A stretch of DNA of 14,811 bases from an uncultured bacterium (lineage in GTDB: Bacteria > Bacillota_I > Bacilli_A > RF39 > UBA660): NCBI GenBank assembly GCA_905215145.1, contig CAJMOW010000016.1, positions 1 through 14,811 on the forward strand, in the 5' to 3' direction. Positions 13,584 through 14,811 of this stretch are shown here, piece after piece. The position numbers and the translations under genes were made by a program. Within the stretch, counting starts at the first letter, position 1. Every line of letters starts with the position of its first letter. Below the pieces are notes generated by a model. That model saw nothing but the letters and a program-made list of their open reading frames with translations, searched no databases and was not told where the DNA came from.

Positions 13584-14768
13584 ATGAAAAAAACTATTAG
13601 AGATTTTGATATAAAAAATAAAAAAGTATTAATTAGAGTAGATTTTAATGTGCCAATAAAAGATGGTAAGATAGTGGATGATAATAGAATAAGACAAAGT
13701 TTAAAAACAATAAAGTTCGCTATAGAAAAAAATGCAAAAGTAATTTTGTTATCACATCTTGGTAGAATTAAAACAGAAGAAGATTTAAAAAAATATTCAT
13801 TGAAAGTGGTTGCTGATAGATTAAGTGAATTATTAAATAAAAAAGTAATATTTGTAAATAAAACAAGAGGTCAAGAATTAGAAGAAGCAATAAATGAAAT
13901 GAAATTTAAAGATGTTTTATTAATTGAAAATACAAGATTTGAAGATTTAGATGGAAAAAAAGAAAGTTCAAATGATTCATCACTTGGATTATATTGGGCA
14001 AGTTTAGGAGATATATTTATAAATGATGCCTTTGGAACTAGTCATAGAGCTCATGCATCAAATGTTGGAATTGCATCACACTTGCCTTCAGGAATAGGTT
14101 TTTTAGTGGAAAAAGAATTAGATATAATGTTACCCGCAATAAATAATCCCAAAAGACCATTAACCGTTATATTAGGAGGATCAAAAGTAAGTGATAAAAT
14201 AGGGGTTATAGAAAATCTAGTAAAAATTGCTGATAATATCTTAATAGGCGGTGGAATGGCTTTTACATTTTTAAAAGCAAAGGAAATAGAAATAGGTACT
14301 TCCTTACTTGATAAAGATAATATAGAATTTTGCAAAAATATTTTAAGTAAATATGAAGATAAGATAATATTACCAATTGATGCGGTAGTAACTAATGAAA
14401 TATCTGATAATTCAAATTACAGAAAATGTTTTATAACTGATATAAAACCAAACGAAATAGGGGTGGATATTGGTACTCAAACTTTAGAATTATTTGATGA
14501 TTTTTTAAGTTCTAGTAAAACAATAATATGGAATGGTCCAGTAGGAATATTTGAAATTCCAAATTTTTCAAATGGTACTAAAAAATTATTAGAATTGATA
14601 TCTAAAAAAGATGCAATAACAATAATAGGTGGTGGTGATACTGCATCATCTGCTATACAATTTGGATTTGAGCATTCATTTACACATATTTCAACAGGTG
14701 GTGGAGCTTCATTAGAACTATTAGAAGGAAAAAAGTTGCCTGGAATAAATATAATTTCAGATAAGTAA
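13584..14768 (+). CDS. pgk: Phosphoglycerate kinase
   Basis: Transfers the acyl phosphate of 1,3-bisphosphoglycerate to ADP, the first ATP-forming step of glycolysis, in the cytoplasm. The 394-residue length is typical. Family motifs in order: RVDFNVP (18-24), SHLGR (57-61), GTSHRAHAS (151-159), GGSKVSDK (198-205), WNGPVGIFE, GGGDT (349-353) and STGGGAS (370-376). The start at 13584 follows AAGGAG by 6 bases; a TTG nine codons earlier is in frame but unsupported and adds residues not found in the family. It is separated from gapA by the pilin-like gene and uses its own promoter. Another gene follows after 19 bases and is probably in the same transcript. Confidence 0.97.
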   Translation: MKKTIRDFDIKNKKVLIRVDFNVPIKDGKIVDDNRIRQSLKTIKFAIEKNAKVILLSHLGRIKTEEDLKKYSLKVVADRLSELLNKKVIFVNKTRGQELEEAINEMKFKDVLLIENTRFEDLDGKKESSNDSSLGLYWASLGDIFINDAFGTSHRAHASNVGIASHLPSGIGFLVEKELDIMLPAINNPKRPLTVILGGSKVSDKIGVIENLVKIADNILIGGGMAFTFLKAKEIEIGTSLLDKDNIEFCKNILSKYEDKIILPIDAVVTNEISDNSNYRKCFITDIKPNEIGVDIGTQTLELFDDFLSSSKTIIWNGPVGIFEIPNFSNGTKKLLELISKKDAITIIGGGDTASSAIQFGFEHSFTHISTGGGASLELLEGKKLPGINIISDK

Positions 14769-14787
14769 TTTATCAGGAGTGAAACAC

Positions 14788-14811
14788 ATGAAAAAAAAAT
14801 TTAAAAATATT
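14788..14811 (+). CDS. Start of an unidentified gene after pgk (cut by window edge)
   Basis: ATG preceded by CAGGAGTG (14774-14781) and followed by eight codons (MKKKFKNI) up to the window end. The spacing after pgk suggests an operon. In many Bacillota the next gene is tpiA or gpmI, but eight residues do not allow a call. Confidence 0.5.

Overview
The window is a very A+T-rich stretch of a chromosome from an endospore-forming member of the class Bacilli. The evidence for this is an ezrA gene (typical of Bacilli), two alpha/beta-type small acid-soluble spore proteins (SASPs), spoIID, a ThiI without a rhodanese domain, and strong AGGAGG-type ribosome binding sites. UGA is used as a normal stop codon and UGG encodes Trp, so the genetic code is standard. 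The spacers are short. Promoters and hairpin-plus-T-run terminators are packed between genes, as in a small streamlined genome. An uncultured gut-type Bacilli lineage is plausible, but this cannot be proved from the sequence.

Layout. Positions 1-1643 (minus): spoIID, followed with a 4-base overlap by a UPF0316/DUF5698-type membrane protein that runs off the left edge. Positions 1804-3519 (plus): ezrA. Positions 3594-6458: a 954-residue membrane-anchored surface protein with a cadherin-like domain, Ig-like domains, five InlB/Flg_new-type repeats and a C-terminal zinc metalloprotease domain that looks like the anthrax lethal factor/PPEP (ATLF-like) fold. Positions 6558-8438: thiI and two SASP genes. 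Positions 8464-9523 (minus): clpP and a small unrecognised helical protein. Positions 9632-12314: a uridine-kinase-like nucleoside kinase with a ThrRS-like N-terminus, co-oriented and almost contiguous with glycolytic gapA. Positions 12399-13496: a type IV pilin-like protein fused to a LamG/concanavalin-like domain. Positions 13584-14768: pgk. The first eight codons of another gene close the window.

Most of the genes are core housekeeping, division or sporulation genes. The order ezrA ... thiI-sspA is recognisable from Bacillus subtilis, where the cysteine desulfurase nifZ lies next to thiI. Here no desulfurase is present and the large surface protease sits in that interval. Likewise the pilin-LamG gene interrupts the gapA-pgk pair. 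Both accessory surface genes carry their own well-formed sigma-A promoter and are closed by an intrinsic terminator, so they look like independent expression cassettes placed in conserved loci.

The most interesting items are the ATLF-like surface protease, the orphan pilin-LamG fusion, and a hairpin over the ribosome binding site of the first SASP gene. That hairpin should form in read-through thiI mRNA but not in transcripts from the likely sporulation promoter, whose -10 lies inside it.
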